From Tannerella sp. (lineage in GTDB: Bacteria > Bacteroidota > Bacteroidia > Bacteroidales > Tannerellaceae), in contig JAIROL010000177.1 of the NCBI GenBank assembly GCA_031257565.1, positions 1 to 60,315 on the forward strand: DNA of 60,315 nucleotides. The letters are read 5' to 3'. A model generated the notes under the pieces. That model was not told the origin of the DNA. It made no database searches and saw nothing but the letters and a program-made list of their open reading frames with translations. The position numbers and the translations under genes were made by a program. Below are positions 7,781 through 16,351 of the stretch, piece after piece. Numbering within the stretch: the stretch's first letter is position 1; every line of letters begins with the position of its first letter.

Positions 7781-9670
7781 TTACTCGCTTAATTCAAGCC
7801 ATCTCATTGTCTTTTCCTCAATTTCATTTATGAGGTCGCCGATACGTGCAGATTTCTCATTTAGTTCATCAATTGATAATGTGCCGCCGCTAAGAGCTTC
7901 TTCAATTATTTTCTTTTCTTTTTCAAGTTCAGGGATTTCCATATCCAGGGACTCCAGCTCTTTTTGCTCTTTATAGGTTAATTTCTTTTTATCGGAAGAT
8001 TGCCGGCAGTTTTGCTTACCGGAGGAGAGATACTGATTATCAGGGCCCGACGCCGGGCCGTTTCCGGTCTTAATGCTTTCTTCCTTTTCACGTTGCGTTT
8101 TCCGGAGGCGGTATTCCGTATAGTTTCCGGGATAATCCCGAATGTCCGCATTGCCGTGGAAGACGAATAGATGGTCGACCACTTTGTCCATAAAATAACG
8201 GTCGTGCGAAACAATGATCACGCATCCTTTAAAATCTGCCAGATATTCTTCGAGCACATTCAATGTTGCAATATCCAGATCGTTGGTAGGCTCGTCAAGA
8301 ATAAGAAAGTTCGGATTATTCATTAATACGGTACATAAATAAAGCCGTCTCTGTTCGCCTCCGCTTAGCTTATAAACATAGCTGTGCTGTTTTTCGGGAG
8401 TAAAAAGAAAATGGTTCAGAAATTGTGAAACGCTCAGCGACTTACCGTTACCCAGTGTGACATATTCGGCAATCTCCTGAACGACGTCGATAACTTTCAT
8501 TTTTTCATCGAACTGCAATCCATTCTGACTGTAGTATCCGAAGCAGACTGTTTCGCCGATGTTAAAGCGACCGCTATCCGGCTGTATTTCACCTGTCAGC
8601 ATTTTTATGAAAGTCGATTTACCGGTACCGTTATCGCCTACAATGCCAAGTTTCTCATATCGTGCGAACGTATAATTGAAATCTTCTACTATTTTGAGAT
8701 CGCCGAAGCTTTTGCTAACATGTTCCGCATCGAAGATTTTTGACCCGATATAGGGCTCTTTTACATTCAGAGAAACGTTTTTGTCATCCTTCTTCTGTTT
8801 TGCTTTTTTTTCAAGTTCGTAAAAGGCGTCAATTCTGTATTTTGCTTTTGTTGCGCGCGCCTGCGGTTGACGGCGCATCCAGTCCAGTTCCTTTCGATAC
8901 AGATTGCTTGCGTGATCGATAGCGGCCTGTGCGGCCTCCATGCGTTCGGCGCGTTTATCTAAATAGTAGCTGTAATTTCCTTTATATGAATAAATTTGTT
9001 TGTTGTCGATTTCAATAATCTCATTACAAACTTCATCCAGAAAATACCGGTCGTGAGTGACCATCAGCAGGCTTATCGTCGAACGTTTCAGGTAATCCTC
9101 CAGCCATTCGATCATCTCCAGATCCAGATGATTGGTAGGCTCGTCCAGCAAAATAAGTTCCGGTTCGAGTATCAGTATATTGGCAAGCGCAACGCGTTTT
9201 AGTTGCCCTCCGGAGAGTGTTCCGACCTTTTGTCCGAAATCCGTTATTTTCAGCTGTGAAAGAATCTGTTTGGCTTTACGTTCATAATCCCATGCCTTTT
9301 CATGTTCCATCCGGGGAAGGAGTCTTTCAAGAACTTCAGTCTCGTTTGATAATAGAGCCGCCTCGTACTCTGCAATGAGGCGTACCATTTCATTTTGCGA
9401 ATAAAAACAGGCTTGTAAAACGGTTAAATCTTCAGGGTAGGACGGCGATTGTTCCAGATAACCGACACGCAGGTCGCCGCGGAAAGTAATGTTTCCCTCT
9501 TCTGCGCTTTCTTTGCCGCTTATGATGTTCAATAAGGTGGTCTTTCCCGCGCCGTTCCGGGCGATAAGCCCTATTTTTTGTCCCTGGGCTACGCCAAGAG
9601 AGATGCTCTCATAAAGAACAAGATCGCCAAATCGCTTCGTCAGGTTATCTATTTGTAAAAAACTTACCAC
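7781..9670 (-). CDS. ABC-F family ATPase (translation factor type)
   Basis: This 629-residue soluble protein has two tandem ATP-binding domains and no membrane segments. The first has GLIARNGAGKTTLLNIISGK, LSGGQLKRVALANIL and LLDEPTNHLDLEMIEWLEDY. The second has GIVGDNGTGKSTFIKMLTGE, LSGGEQRRLYL and LILDEPTNDLDIATL. Between them is the linker typical of ABC-F proteins (MRRQPQARATKAKYRIDAFY). A charged coiled-coil C-terminal extension (roughly residues 560-629) resembles Uup. ABC-F members act at the ribosome, in resistance or in relief of stalling. Translation starts at GTG, as no in-frame ATG lies nearby. The gene lies 36 bases after guaB and is probably co-transcribed. Confidence 0.93.
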   Translation of the reverse strand: MVSFLQIDNLTKRFGDLVLYESISLGVAQGQKIGLIARNGAGKTTLLNIISGKESAEEGNITFRGDLRVGYLEQSPSYPEDLTVLQACFYSQNEMVRLIAEYEAALLSNETEVLERLLPRMEHEKAWDYERKAKQILSQLKITDFGQKVGTLSGGQLKRVALANILILEPELILLDEPTNHLDLEMIEWLEDYLKRSTISLLMVTHDRYFLDEVCNEIIEIDNKQIYSYKGNYSYYLDKRAERMEAAQAAIDHASNLYRKELDWMRRQPQARATKAKYRIDAFYELEKKAKQKKDDKNVSLNVKEPYIGSKIFDAEHVSKSFGDLKIVEDFNYTFARYEKLGIVGDNGTGKSTFIKMLTGEIQPDSGRFNIGETVCFGYYSQNGLQFDEKMKVIDVVQEIAEYVTLGNGKSLSVSQFLNHFLFTPEKQHSYVYKLSGGEQRRLYLCTVLMNNPNFLILDEPTNDLDIATLNVLEEYLADFKGCVIIVSHDRYFMDKVVDHLFVFHGNADIRDYPGNYTEYRLRKTQREKEESIKTGNGPASGPDNQYLSSGKQNCRQSSDKKKLTYKEQKELESLDMEIPELEKEKKIIEEALSGGTLSIDELNEKSARIGDLINEIEEKTMRWLELSE

Positions 9671-9706
9671 GCTCCGGTCTTACTACTAATTACCCATCGC
9701 TACGAA

Positions 9707-11203
9707 CTATCCCTGATCTTTCAGGATAACGTCGTGTGCGCCTCCCTCGACGATACTTGTCGACGATACGAGGGTTATTTTGGCATTATTCTGCAATTCT
9801 TCAATGCTCGTGGCGCCGCAACTGCACATGGTCGCTTTTATTTTTCCGAGTGTTATGTCCAGGTTGTCTTTCATATTTCCCGCATATGGAACATAGCTGT
9901 CAACACCTTCTTCAAATCTGAGCGACTCATTACCTCCAATGTCGTAACGCTGCCAGTTTTGAGCGCGGTTTGAACCTTCGCCCCAGTACTCTTTAACGTA
10001 ATTACTGCCTACGCGTAATGTTTTGGTCGGCGATTCGTCGAAGCGTGCAAAATAACGTCCCATCATAAGAAAGTCTGCACCCATAGCTAAAGCCAGAACC
10101 ATGTGATAATCATGAACAAGCCCGCCGTCGCTGCATATCGGAATATAGACCCCTGTTTTTTTTAAATATTCGTCACGGATTCTCGCAACATCGATCAGGG
10201 CTGTAGCCTGTCCTCTTCCGATGCCCTTTTGTTCGCGTGTGATACAGATAGAGCCGCCTCCTATACCGACTTTGATGAAATCTGCGCCTGCGTCGACCAG
10301 ATAATGGAATCCTTCTCCATCGACAATATTTCCGGCGCCCACGGGTATTTTATTTCCGTAATTGGTTTTTATCCATTTAAGCGTTTCCTGCTGCCATTCC
10401 GAATATCCGTCGGAAGAGTCTATGCACAATACGTCAACGCCTGCCTCTATCAAGGCCGGTACTCGTTCTTTGTAGTCGCGTGTGTTAATTCCGGCTCCGA
10501 CAAGCAGTTTTTTATTTGTGGCGTCAGAAAGTTCGCTTGGATTTTCGCGATGACTGTCATAATCTTTGCGGAAAACAAAATATGCCAGATTTTGTTTTTC
10601 ATCTATGACAGGCAGCGAGTTGAGCTTATTTTCCCATAATATCTGATTTGCTTCGCTCAGGCTCATACCGGATTTTCCGACAATCAGTTTTTCAAATGGC
10701 GTCATGAAATCTTTCACTTTCATCTTGTGATCATCTTTTTCCATACGGTAATCCCGGCTCGTTACAAGACCTGATAATTTCCCGTTGGATGTGCCGTCGT
10801 CTGTTATTCCGATTGTTGAATGTCCTGTTTTTTTGACTATTTGTATAACGTCATGAAGGGTATTTTCCGGAGTAAGATTTGAATCGCTGACAACAAATCC
10901 GGCTTTGAATTTTTTTACTTTACGCACCATTTCCGCCTGGCTTTTTATCGGTTGCGATCCGAATATAAAAGACAGGCCTCCGTTGCGCGCCAGTTCAATG
11001 GCCAATTCCGGCCCTGAAACCGCTTGCATGATTGCGGATACAAACGGAATGTTAAGATGAATGGCCGGGGACGCGCCTTTATTAAATTTGACAAGAGGAG
11101 TTTTCAACGATACATTCGTCGGGATACATTGTTTTGTTGTCAGGCCGGGGATCAGCAAATATTCCCCGAAAGTTCTGGATACATCATTTAAATAATTGGC
11201 CAT
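9707..11203 (-). CDS. guaB: IMP dehydrogenase
   Basis: The 498-residue enzyme oxidises IMP to XMP in guanine nucleotide synthesis. Its core barrel has [36 protein letters not shown], the catalytic-loop motif [20 protein letters not shown] with the active-site Cys, and [20 protein letters not shown]. Two CBS-type segments lie between roughly residues 95 and 220 ([29 protein letters not shown]). It resembles the GGGSIC-type IMPDH variant rather than the common PGSICTT form. A TATCTTTG -7 box lies about 32 bases upstream, and the ABC-F gene follows. Confidence 0.94.
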   Translation of the reverse strand: MANYLNDVSRTFGEYLLIPGLTTKQCIPTNVSLKTPLVKFNKGASPAIHLNIPFVSAIMQAVSGPELAIELARNGGLSFIFGSQPIKSQAEMVRKVKKFKAGFVVSDSNLTPENTLHDVIQIVKKTGHSTIGITDDGTSNGKLSGLVTSRDYRMEKDDHKMKVKDFMTPFEKLIVGKSGMSLSEANQILWENKLNSLPVIDEKQNLAYFVFRKDYDSHRENPSELSDATNKKLLVGAGINTRDYKERVPALIEAGVDVLCIDSSDGYSEWQQETLKWIKTNYGNKIPVGAGNIVDGEGFHYLVDAGADFIKVGIGGGSICITREQKGIGRGQATALIDVARIRDEYLKKTGVYIPICSDGGLVHDYHMVLALAMGADFLMMGRYFARFDESPTKTLRVGSNYVKEYWGEGSNRAQNWQRYDIGGNESLRFEEGVDSYVPYAGNMKDNLDITLGKIKATMCSCGATSIEELQNNAKITLVSSTSIVEGGAHDVILKDQG

Positions 11204-11234
11204 AGCTTATCTTTTTTTCGGAAATAATTGCGTG

Positions 11235-11242
11235 CAAAGATA
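11235..11242 (-). promoter_or_regulatory. -7 box for guaB
   Basis: CAAAGATA on the plus strand reads TATCTTTG on the minus strand, matching TAnnTTTG, 32 bases upstream of the guaB ATG. Confidence 0.7.
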
Positions 11243-11442
11243 CTTGAAATAATTGAAATTAGTAGCGAACAAAATCATAATTATTTTGACGTATTTTTGA
11301 TACTGTTGATTTTTAGAGTATTATGATGTCGCCTGAATATTTTATCGGATGATCATGCAACGAAATGAAAATTTCTGCATCTATATAAGTGAGTGAGAAT
11401 TTAAGAAAATAATAAATATTTGTTTATAAGGAGTTTTTTAGA

Positions 11443-12225
11443 ATGAAAGGGAATGTTTTGAATTTAGGTCTCGGACTACTGTCTGCTTTTTTGTTTTTCT
11501 CATGTCTTAGTGACGACGATGACGATGTTTACGTATCTTATGGCGTCATACAGAACGTCCACTCTGCCGGTAATTACGAAATACTTACGGATAAAGGGAA
11601 CACTTTGGTCGTAACCAAAACTTATACGACAGAAACGATAGAGGAGGATAAGCGTGTTCTTGTCAATTATGAGATACTGTCGGATAAGGATAAGAGCAGA
11701 AATATTTATGAAGTGCGCGTAAACGGTTTTTATAATTTACTGTCGAAACCGCTGGTAAACGAATCATTTATTCTTCAGGATGAAGAAGCTCGTCGAGACA
11801 GCATCGGGAATGATCCTTTTAGCCACATATATGCAGTATTCGGAGGCAATTTTATCAATATTGATTTCGAAGTATGGCATTTACAGAGTTCGAATGAAAA
11901 ACATATGATCAATCTCGTTTATGATGATACGCGCGCCGGTGCGGATACGATTTATCTTACATTATATCATAATGCATATGGCGAAGTTCCCGGAAAAGTC
12001 CTGTCATTATACAGGGGAACCGGAAGAAGCTCATTTAAAATATCGGACCTGCTTCCGGAAGGAGTTTCTGCAAAGCCTGTCAAACTTACATGGACTCAAT
12101 ACGGGTCTAATTATGAACCTCAGGTTTATTCGGACTCCGGTACGTTTAAATTAGGTAATGCATCGGATACCAATGAAAGTTTGTTGAGAAATATCGGATT
12201 AGACTCTTCTATAGAAGTAAAATAA
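11443..12225 (+). CDS. NigD-like lipoprotein
   Basis: The 260-residue protein has a lipoprotein signal peptide ending LLSAFLFFSCLSDDDDD, so the mature protein begins at Cys followed by an acidic stretch typical of surface or outer-membrane lipoproteins in this phylum. The body (GVIQNVHSAGNYEILTDKGN, DKRVLVNYEIL) matches the NigD-like family: an N-terminal OB-like domain and a C-terminal beta domain. The biochemical role is unknown. Translation is preceded by AAGGAG at a good distance, unusual in a phylum that mostly lacks strong Shine-Dalgarno sites. It ends at a clear terminator. Confidence 0.85.
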   Translation: MKGNVLNLGLGLLSAFLFFSCLSDDDDDVYVSYGVIQNVHSAGNYEILTDKGNTLVVTKTYTTETIEEDKRVLVNYEILSDKDKSRNIYEVRVNGFYNLLSKPLVNESFILQDEEARRDSIGNDPFSHIYAVFGGNFINIDFEVWHLQSSNEKHMINLVYDDTRAGADTIYLTLYHNAYGEVPGKVLSLYRGTGRSSFKISDLLPEGVSAKPVKLTWTQYGSNYEPQVYSDSGTFKLGNASDTNESLLRNIGLDSSIEVK

Positions 12226-12258
12226 ACATTTAGTAAACATTTTTAATTGGGGTGTTTT

Positions 12259-12299
12259 ATCCGGGTTTGGCTGTAGAGACTTTCCCGGATATTTTTTTT
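12259..12299 (+). terminator. Intrinsic terminator after the NigD-like gene
   Basis: ATCCGGG (12259-12265) and CCCGGAT (12284-12290) form a 7-bp GC-rich stem with an 18-base loop, followed by eight T (12292-12299). Confidence 0.85.
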
Positions 12300-12302
12300 G
12301 TG

Positions 12303-12310
12303 TAATTTTG
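12303..12310 (+). promoter_or_regulatory. -7 box for the glycosyltransferase gene
   Basis: TAATTTTG matches TAnnTTTG. It overlaps an in-frame TTG at 12308, ruling that codon out as the translation start and pointing to ATG 12329 or 12344. Confidence 0.7.
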
Positions 12311-12343
12311 CGTTTTTGTTTGTTCTATATGCAAAGAAACAGT

Positions 12344-13570
12344 ATGAATTTTGCCGCTCATTATTTTGCACGTTATAAATCGCTTCCCTCTTTTTTCTGT
12401 GAAAAGCCGGATGAAGAACCGGATATAATCGTTATTATACCATGCCTTGATGATGAATTTATATTCAACACATTAGACTCATTGGAGCATACGAATCATG
12501 TTCCCGTAAAGATCGAAGTGATCGTAAATGTAAATTCAGGGGAAAGAACGCTTCCGGAAATTGTCGAAAGAAACAGGATTATATTTGACGGGCTGAAGCA
12601 AAAAGCAGAAACAGGTTTTTATAGAAAATTCAGATTGATTCCCATCCTTGTCGAAGGTACGGCGAAGAAAAAGAACGGCGTGGGTTTTGCCCGAAAAACG
12701 GCAATGGATGAAGCTGTGAGGAGATTTGCCTCAATTAATAAACCGGATGGCCTGATCGTTTCCTTAGATGCGGATTCGCTTGTTGCGAAAAGTTATTTTC
12801 AGGAAATAGCGAAAGCGATGGAACACCGGTCGGCCGAATGCTTTACATTCCAGTTTCAGCATAATTATGATATTTCTGTTTATCCGGAAAATGTGATGGC
12901 TGCATGCCGGTTGTATGAAATTTATCTCCGTTACTACCGTCTTGCTTTGAAGACGTTTGGATTTCCGTTTGCTATTCATACGATCGGATCCTGTTTCGCT
13001 ATACGTGCCGAGGCGTATACCAAACTCGGCGGAATGCCTCCAAAGCAGGGCGGGGAGGATTTTTATTTCCTGCAGAAGGCAGTAAAAATGCATCCGGTGT
13101 ACGAAGTCCGGAATCCGATCGTATTTCCGTCTCCACGCGTTTCGAACCGTGTACCTTTCGGCACCGGACCCTCTGTACGGAACATTCTTGAAAAAGGGGA
13201 GTATTTGGTCTATAACTTTGATCTGTTTGGTCGGCTAAAAGTTTTTTATGAACTTTTTCCGGCAATGGAACGTAAAGATGTGAAAGAGCAGATTCCTTCT
13301 GTTATATCAGATTACCTCGGCGCCGATACTTTTGATGCGATACTTTCCGAATGTAGAAAATACTCGTCCTCATCCAAAGCTTTTATAAAGCGCATGTATG
13401 ATAATTTTGACGCTTTTTTTATCGTAAAGTTTCTGAATACATTTAATAACAGCGACATTTATCCTCCGGTTGACGTCCATGAAGCAGGCCGTATATTGTT
13501 GAATTATTATGGCATAAAAGCGCCGGGCGATATTTATGAAGAACTGATGTCGCTGGATATTAACAGTTAA
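12344..13570 (+). CDS. Family 2-type glycosyltransferase
   Basis: A protein of about 408 residues with a GT-A fold. After a short N-terminal segment (MNFAAHYFARYKSLPSFFCE) it shows DIIVIIPCLDDEFIFNTLDS as the nucleotide-sugar binding strand, GLIVSLDADSLVAKSYF with the DxD metal motif, and GGEDFYFLQKAV as the ED acceptor-side motif. No membrane segments are visible, so it is probably cytoplasmic or peripheral. Donor and acceptor cannot be told. Because the promoter box ends at 12310, the ATG at 12344 is preferred; 12329 is the alternative. It stands alone, convergent with the next gene. Confidence 0.85.
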   Translation: MNFAAHYFARYKSLPSFFCEKPDEEPDIIVIIPCLDDEFIFNTLDSLEHTNHVPVKIEVIVNVNSGERTLPEIVERNRIIFDGLKQKAETGFYRKFRLIPILVEGTAKKKNGVGFARKTAMDEAVRRFASINKPDGLIVSLDADSLVAKSYFQEIAKAMEHRSAECFTFQFQHNYDISVYPENVMAACRLYEIYLRYYRLALKTFGFPFAIHTIGSCFAIRAEAYTKLGGMPPKQGGEDFYFLQKAVKMHPVYEVRNPIVFPSPRVSNRVPFGTGPSVRNILEKGEYLVYNFDLFGRLKVFYELFPAMERKDVKEQIPSVISDYLGADTFDAILSECRKYSSSSKAFIKRMYDNFDAFFIVKFLNTFNNSDIYPPVDVHEAGRILLNYYGIKAPGDIYEELMSLDINS

Positions 13571-13607
13571 GAGAGCTTCGGTCATTGCTAATTAAATTAT
13601 ATTTGTA

Positions 13608-15122
13608 TCATTGCCGAAAAAACCGGCTCTGCAACACTTCCGACAGGGATATCCTGCAAACTTTCGATTCTATCCACGCCGTAAAATCGAAGGATTTGAG
13701 TATTTGGTTTTCAAATACCTGGTTACGAATATCCGTCAGTTCCGGTTCTATTTTCAACCATAATTTTGCCCTGCTATTGCTGCTTTGCAATTCGTATTTG
13801 TTTTTGTTCATCAGGTTAATAATCAGGCGTTCCGAGCGATATGCCTTTTTCTGCATGGATATTTCCCGCTTGATGGAGCGACTTTCCGTACGGACGTATT
13901 CCATGTTGTCGAGTTCGTAATGGATAATCAGATTGATTAAGCGAATGGTGCGATATAATGGAAAAGTATGGATACTTTCATGACGAACAAGTTCGTTTAT
14001 CAGCATTTTCTGAGCTTTTTTGTAGTCGATTAATCCTATGTAAATCAAAGCCATGCATAGCGATATTTCTGTTTGACGGAGTATGCTTATCTGATTTGAC
14101 TTCGATAAAACCGCGTTACCGTGTTTCTCCGACAGTTGCTTTGCTGCGACGAAATCGCCCCTGTCGAGCAAGGGATACAGTTCGTAAAGAAAAATAATAG
14201 CCGCCACATGGAGTTGGAATCCGGCGGAAGGATGTTGTATTTTTCGTAAGCGTTCGAGGAAATAAGGCATTTCGCCGTAATTTTTCATGCTCCGCAAGTT
14301 GTCGAGGACGCCTTCGAGAACCGCTACATAATAGAGAGGCGGATTAGCCCAAAACTGCGGATTATTTTCAAAAAGGCGGTTTAATTCCCTGAACGATTGA
14401 AGCGCCGACTTTTTGTCGCCTATATTGATAAGGTAGTTGGATTGGAATAACTGATGCAGCTTTTTGGCTTCAAAACTGTCCTTGCTTGTCGTAGTAAAGC
14501 TCATTTCGGCAAAAACCAAATCGTTCAGCAAATCTATCTGCTTTTGAGAATAGACATTTCCCTTGTAAATTCTCCTGTGTTTCAATAATTCGTACAACGA
14601 CGACTGTTCGTTTATTATTCGTATTTTCTTCAACAACTCGCCGATTTGAAAATGCTTTTTTATCAATTCCGTTTCCGACATGTCGGGAAAATTCAGGAAC
14701 AACATATATTCCAGTTCCATGCGGGAAGCATAAAGCGATACGAGGTGATTTTCATATCGGGCGGCTTCCTTCTTTATTTTATCAAGCATGTCGAGGGCGT
14801 CGGTAAATAGTGATTTTTCAAACAAAATCCTCGCTTTCATTATTTTATTGAACAGTTTGTAATAACTATCCTGATTCTCGCGAAAAGTCAATAAACTATC
14901 TAATATTATTTTATAAAGATAGGACGCTGTAACATTGAAATTGGAATTCTTTCGCTTCTTTCCGTACAGTAATTTCAATTCATGCGAAGATATGATTCCC
15001 GACTCTTCGATAATTTTGAACAAAACCGCATAATCAGTCGATTTTCTGTTTGTCATGAATGTCCGCTTCTCATTTTTCGAGAGCGAATGAACTAATAATA
15101 CAAGTGAATCTGCCTGTGTCAT
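13608..15122 (-). CDS. Large all-helical protein of unknown function (TPR-like)
   Basis: The protein has about 504 residues and no signal peptide or membrane segment. It is rich in amphipathic helices with alternating hydrophobic and basic residues, as in TPR/SEL1-type solenoids (for example KARILFEKSLFTDALDMLDK and DYKKAQKMLINELVRHES). The first 60 residues (ADSLVLLVHSLSKNEKRTFM, STDYAVLFKIIEE) look like a distinct small helical domain. It resembles conserved Bacteroidota hypothetical proteins. The computed GTG at 15140 abuts a TATATTTG box at 15142-15149 and would fall before or at the transcript start, so ATG 15122 is the better start. Function not recognised. Confidence 0.75.
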   Translation of the reverse strand: MTQADSLVLLVHSLSKNEKRTFMTNRKSTDYAVLFKIIEESGIISSHELKLLYGKKRKNSNFNVTASYLYKIILDSLLTFRENQDSYYKLFNKIMKARILFEKSLFTDALDMLDKIKKEAARYENHLVSLYASRMELEYMLFLNFPDMSETELIKKHFQIGELLKKIRIINEQSSLYELLKHRRIYKGNVYSQKQIDLLNDLVFAEMSFTTTSKDSFEAKKLHQLFQSNYLINIGDKKSALQSFRELNRLFENNPQFWANPPLYYVAVLEGVLDNLRSMKNYGEMPYFLERLRKIQHPSAGFQLHVAAIIFLYELYPLLDRGDFVAAKQLSEKHGNAVLSKSNQISILRQTEISLCMALIYIGLIDYKKAQKMLINELVRHESIHTFPLYRTIRLINLIIHYELDNMEYVRTESRSIKREISMQKKAYRSERLIINLMNKNKYELQSSNSRAKLWLKIEPELTDIRNQVFENQILKSFDFTAWIESKVCRISLSEVLQSRFFRQ

Positions 15123-15141
15123 GAGTTTGATTTTTTTCACG

Positions 15142-15149
15142 CAAATATA
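15142..15149 (-). promoter_or_regulatory. -7 box for the large helical protein
   Basis: CAAATATA reads TATATTTG on the minus strand, a perfect TAnnTTTG match, 20 bases before the ATG at 15122. Repeat copy 2 begins about 40 bases further upstream. Confidence 0.7.
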
Positions 15150-15188
15150 CTTGAAATTATTTTTTTATGTAATTTTTTATTTATTTTT

Positions 15189-15313
15189 ATGTGTACATTA
15201 TTTAAATATTAACATTAAGGAAACATAGAACTCATAATGTTCATCAATCTTTGGCGCAAGCAGTTTTTTTTTAAACGCTTTGCTAAAAGACCGTCGGTTT
15301 ATGTTCGTTTCAT
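15189..15313 (-). repeat. Dispersed repeat, copy 2 (long form, 125 bp)
   Basis: It shares the TGTACATTATTTAAAT block, TAACATTAAGGAAACATAG, AACTCATAATGTTCATCAA, CTTTGGCGCAAGC, the AACGCTTTGCTAAAAGACCG block and the ATGTTCGTTTCAT end with the other copies. It is more diverged than copies 1 and 4. On the minus strand it contains an open frame that runs through the whole element, but the frame is not kept in the other copies. It lies between two divergently transcribed genes. Confidence 0.85.
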
Positions 15314-15369
15314 ATTTTGAATTATTATTTTTGTTGTTTTTTTGTAATAAAAATGTAATAAAACTAATG

Positions 15370-15377
15370 TAATTTTG
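15370..15377 (+). promoter_or_regulatory. -7 box for rbsK and possibly the downstream locus
   Basis: TAATTTTG matches TAnnTTTG and lies 15 bases before the ATG at 15393. A TTTG word lies upstream, but at 25 bases the spacing is longer than usual. Confidence 0.65.
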
Positions 15378-15392
15378 TATGTCCAAAAAGTT

Positions 15393-16304
15393 ATGATGAA
15401 AAAAATCGTAGTTATAGGTAGTTCAAATACCGACATGATCATTAAGAGCGATCGGCTTCCCGTGCCGGGACAAATTGTTGCCGGCAGACAGTTTATGGTG
15501 AATTCGGGCGGGAAAGGCGCTAATCAAGCAGTTGCTATCGCCCGTATGGGAGGGAACGTAACGCTTATTACCAAGACAGGAAATGACCTTTTTGGAAAAC
15601 GGTCGTTGGAACTGTATAAATCCGAAGGCATTGTAACCGATTATATTTTTTCCGATCCCGATAATCCTTCGGGGATTGCGTTGATTTTGATGGATACTTC
15701 GGGTGAAAAGTATATTTCAATAGTACAAGGAGCCATCAAAACCCTGTCGATAAAAGATATTGAAAAAGTGCGCACTGTGATAGAAGATGCAGGTATCTTG
15801 TTGATGGAATTGGAGATTCCTATGGAAACGGCAGAATATGTCGCTAAAATTGCATTGAAAAAAGGAATAAAAATAGTACTCAATCCTTCGCCCATACAAG
15901 TAATTTCCAAGGAATTGCTACAATCGGTACAGATTATAATTCCAAACAAAACCGAAGCGGAATGGCTGACCGGCATTAATGTGTACAATTGGGACTCGGC
16001 GCGAAAGGCAGCCGATTGCATCCATGAAAAAGGCGTGGAAACAGTCATCATCACGCTGGGTTCCAAAGGAGCGCTTGTCAGGGAAAACGGCCGATACTAT
16101 GAAGTAGCGGCTGAAAAAGTAAAGGCAGTCGATACTACCGCTGCAGGCGATACCTTTTGCGGTGTTTTTTGCGTTGGCTTAACAGAAAACATGAGCACAG
16201 TCGACGCAGCGAAAATGGCGTGTAAAGCCGCTGCTATAGCAGTAACCCGCAGTGGAATGCAACAGTCCATACCTTACCGGGAGGAATTGTCGTTCGAGTA
16301 TTAA
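15393..16304 (+). CDS. rbsK: Ribokinase-like PfkB family kinase
   Basis: A cytoplasmic kinase of about 303 residues, matching ribokinase in length and motifs: VVIGSSNTDMIIKSDRLPVP, NSGGKGANQAVAIARMGG (substrate-binding GG motif), IIPNKTEAEWLTGI, and the anion-hole/catalytic-base motif DTTAAGDTFCGVF. It phosphorylates D-ribose or a related pentose. The start at 15393 is chosen because the in-frame TTG at 15375 lies inside the promoter box; ATG 15396 is equally possible. It is the first plus-strand gene of the locus and ends 47 bases before susC, so it may be part of the same transcript. Confidence 0.88.
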   Translation: MMKKIVVIGSSNTDMIIKSDRLPVPGQIVAGRQFMVNSGGKGANQAVAIARMGGNVTLITKTGNDLFGKRSLELYKSEGIVTDYIFSDPDNPSGIALILMDTSGEKYISIVQGAIKTLSIKDIEKVRTVIEDAGILLMELEIPMETAEYVAKIALKKGIKIVLNPSPIQVISKELLQSVQIIIPNKTEAEWLTGINVYNWDSARKAADCIHEKGVETVIITLGSKGALVRENGRYYEVAAEKVKAVDTTAAGDTFCGVFCVGLTENMSTVDAAKMACKAAAIAVTRSGMQQSIPYREELSFEY

Positions 16305-16351
16305 CTTCAGATTAGATAAATAACAATGTTAATCTTTTTAAAATTTGATTT

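Noticed and set aside
11204-11442. Possible small RNA in the gap between guaB and the NigD-like gene
   Set aside because: AT-rich sequence without clear stem-loops; only the guaB -7 box and a Shine-Dalgarno for the NigD-like gene are supportable.
15189-15386. 62-codon frame through repeat copy 2 as a small protein
   Set aside because: The frame is broken by stops in copies 1, 3 and 4, so the repeat is not conserved as coding sequence.
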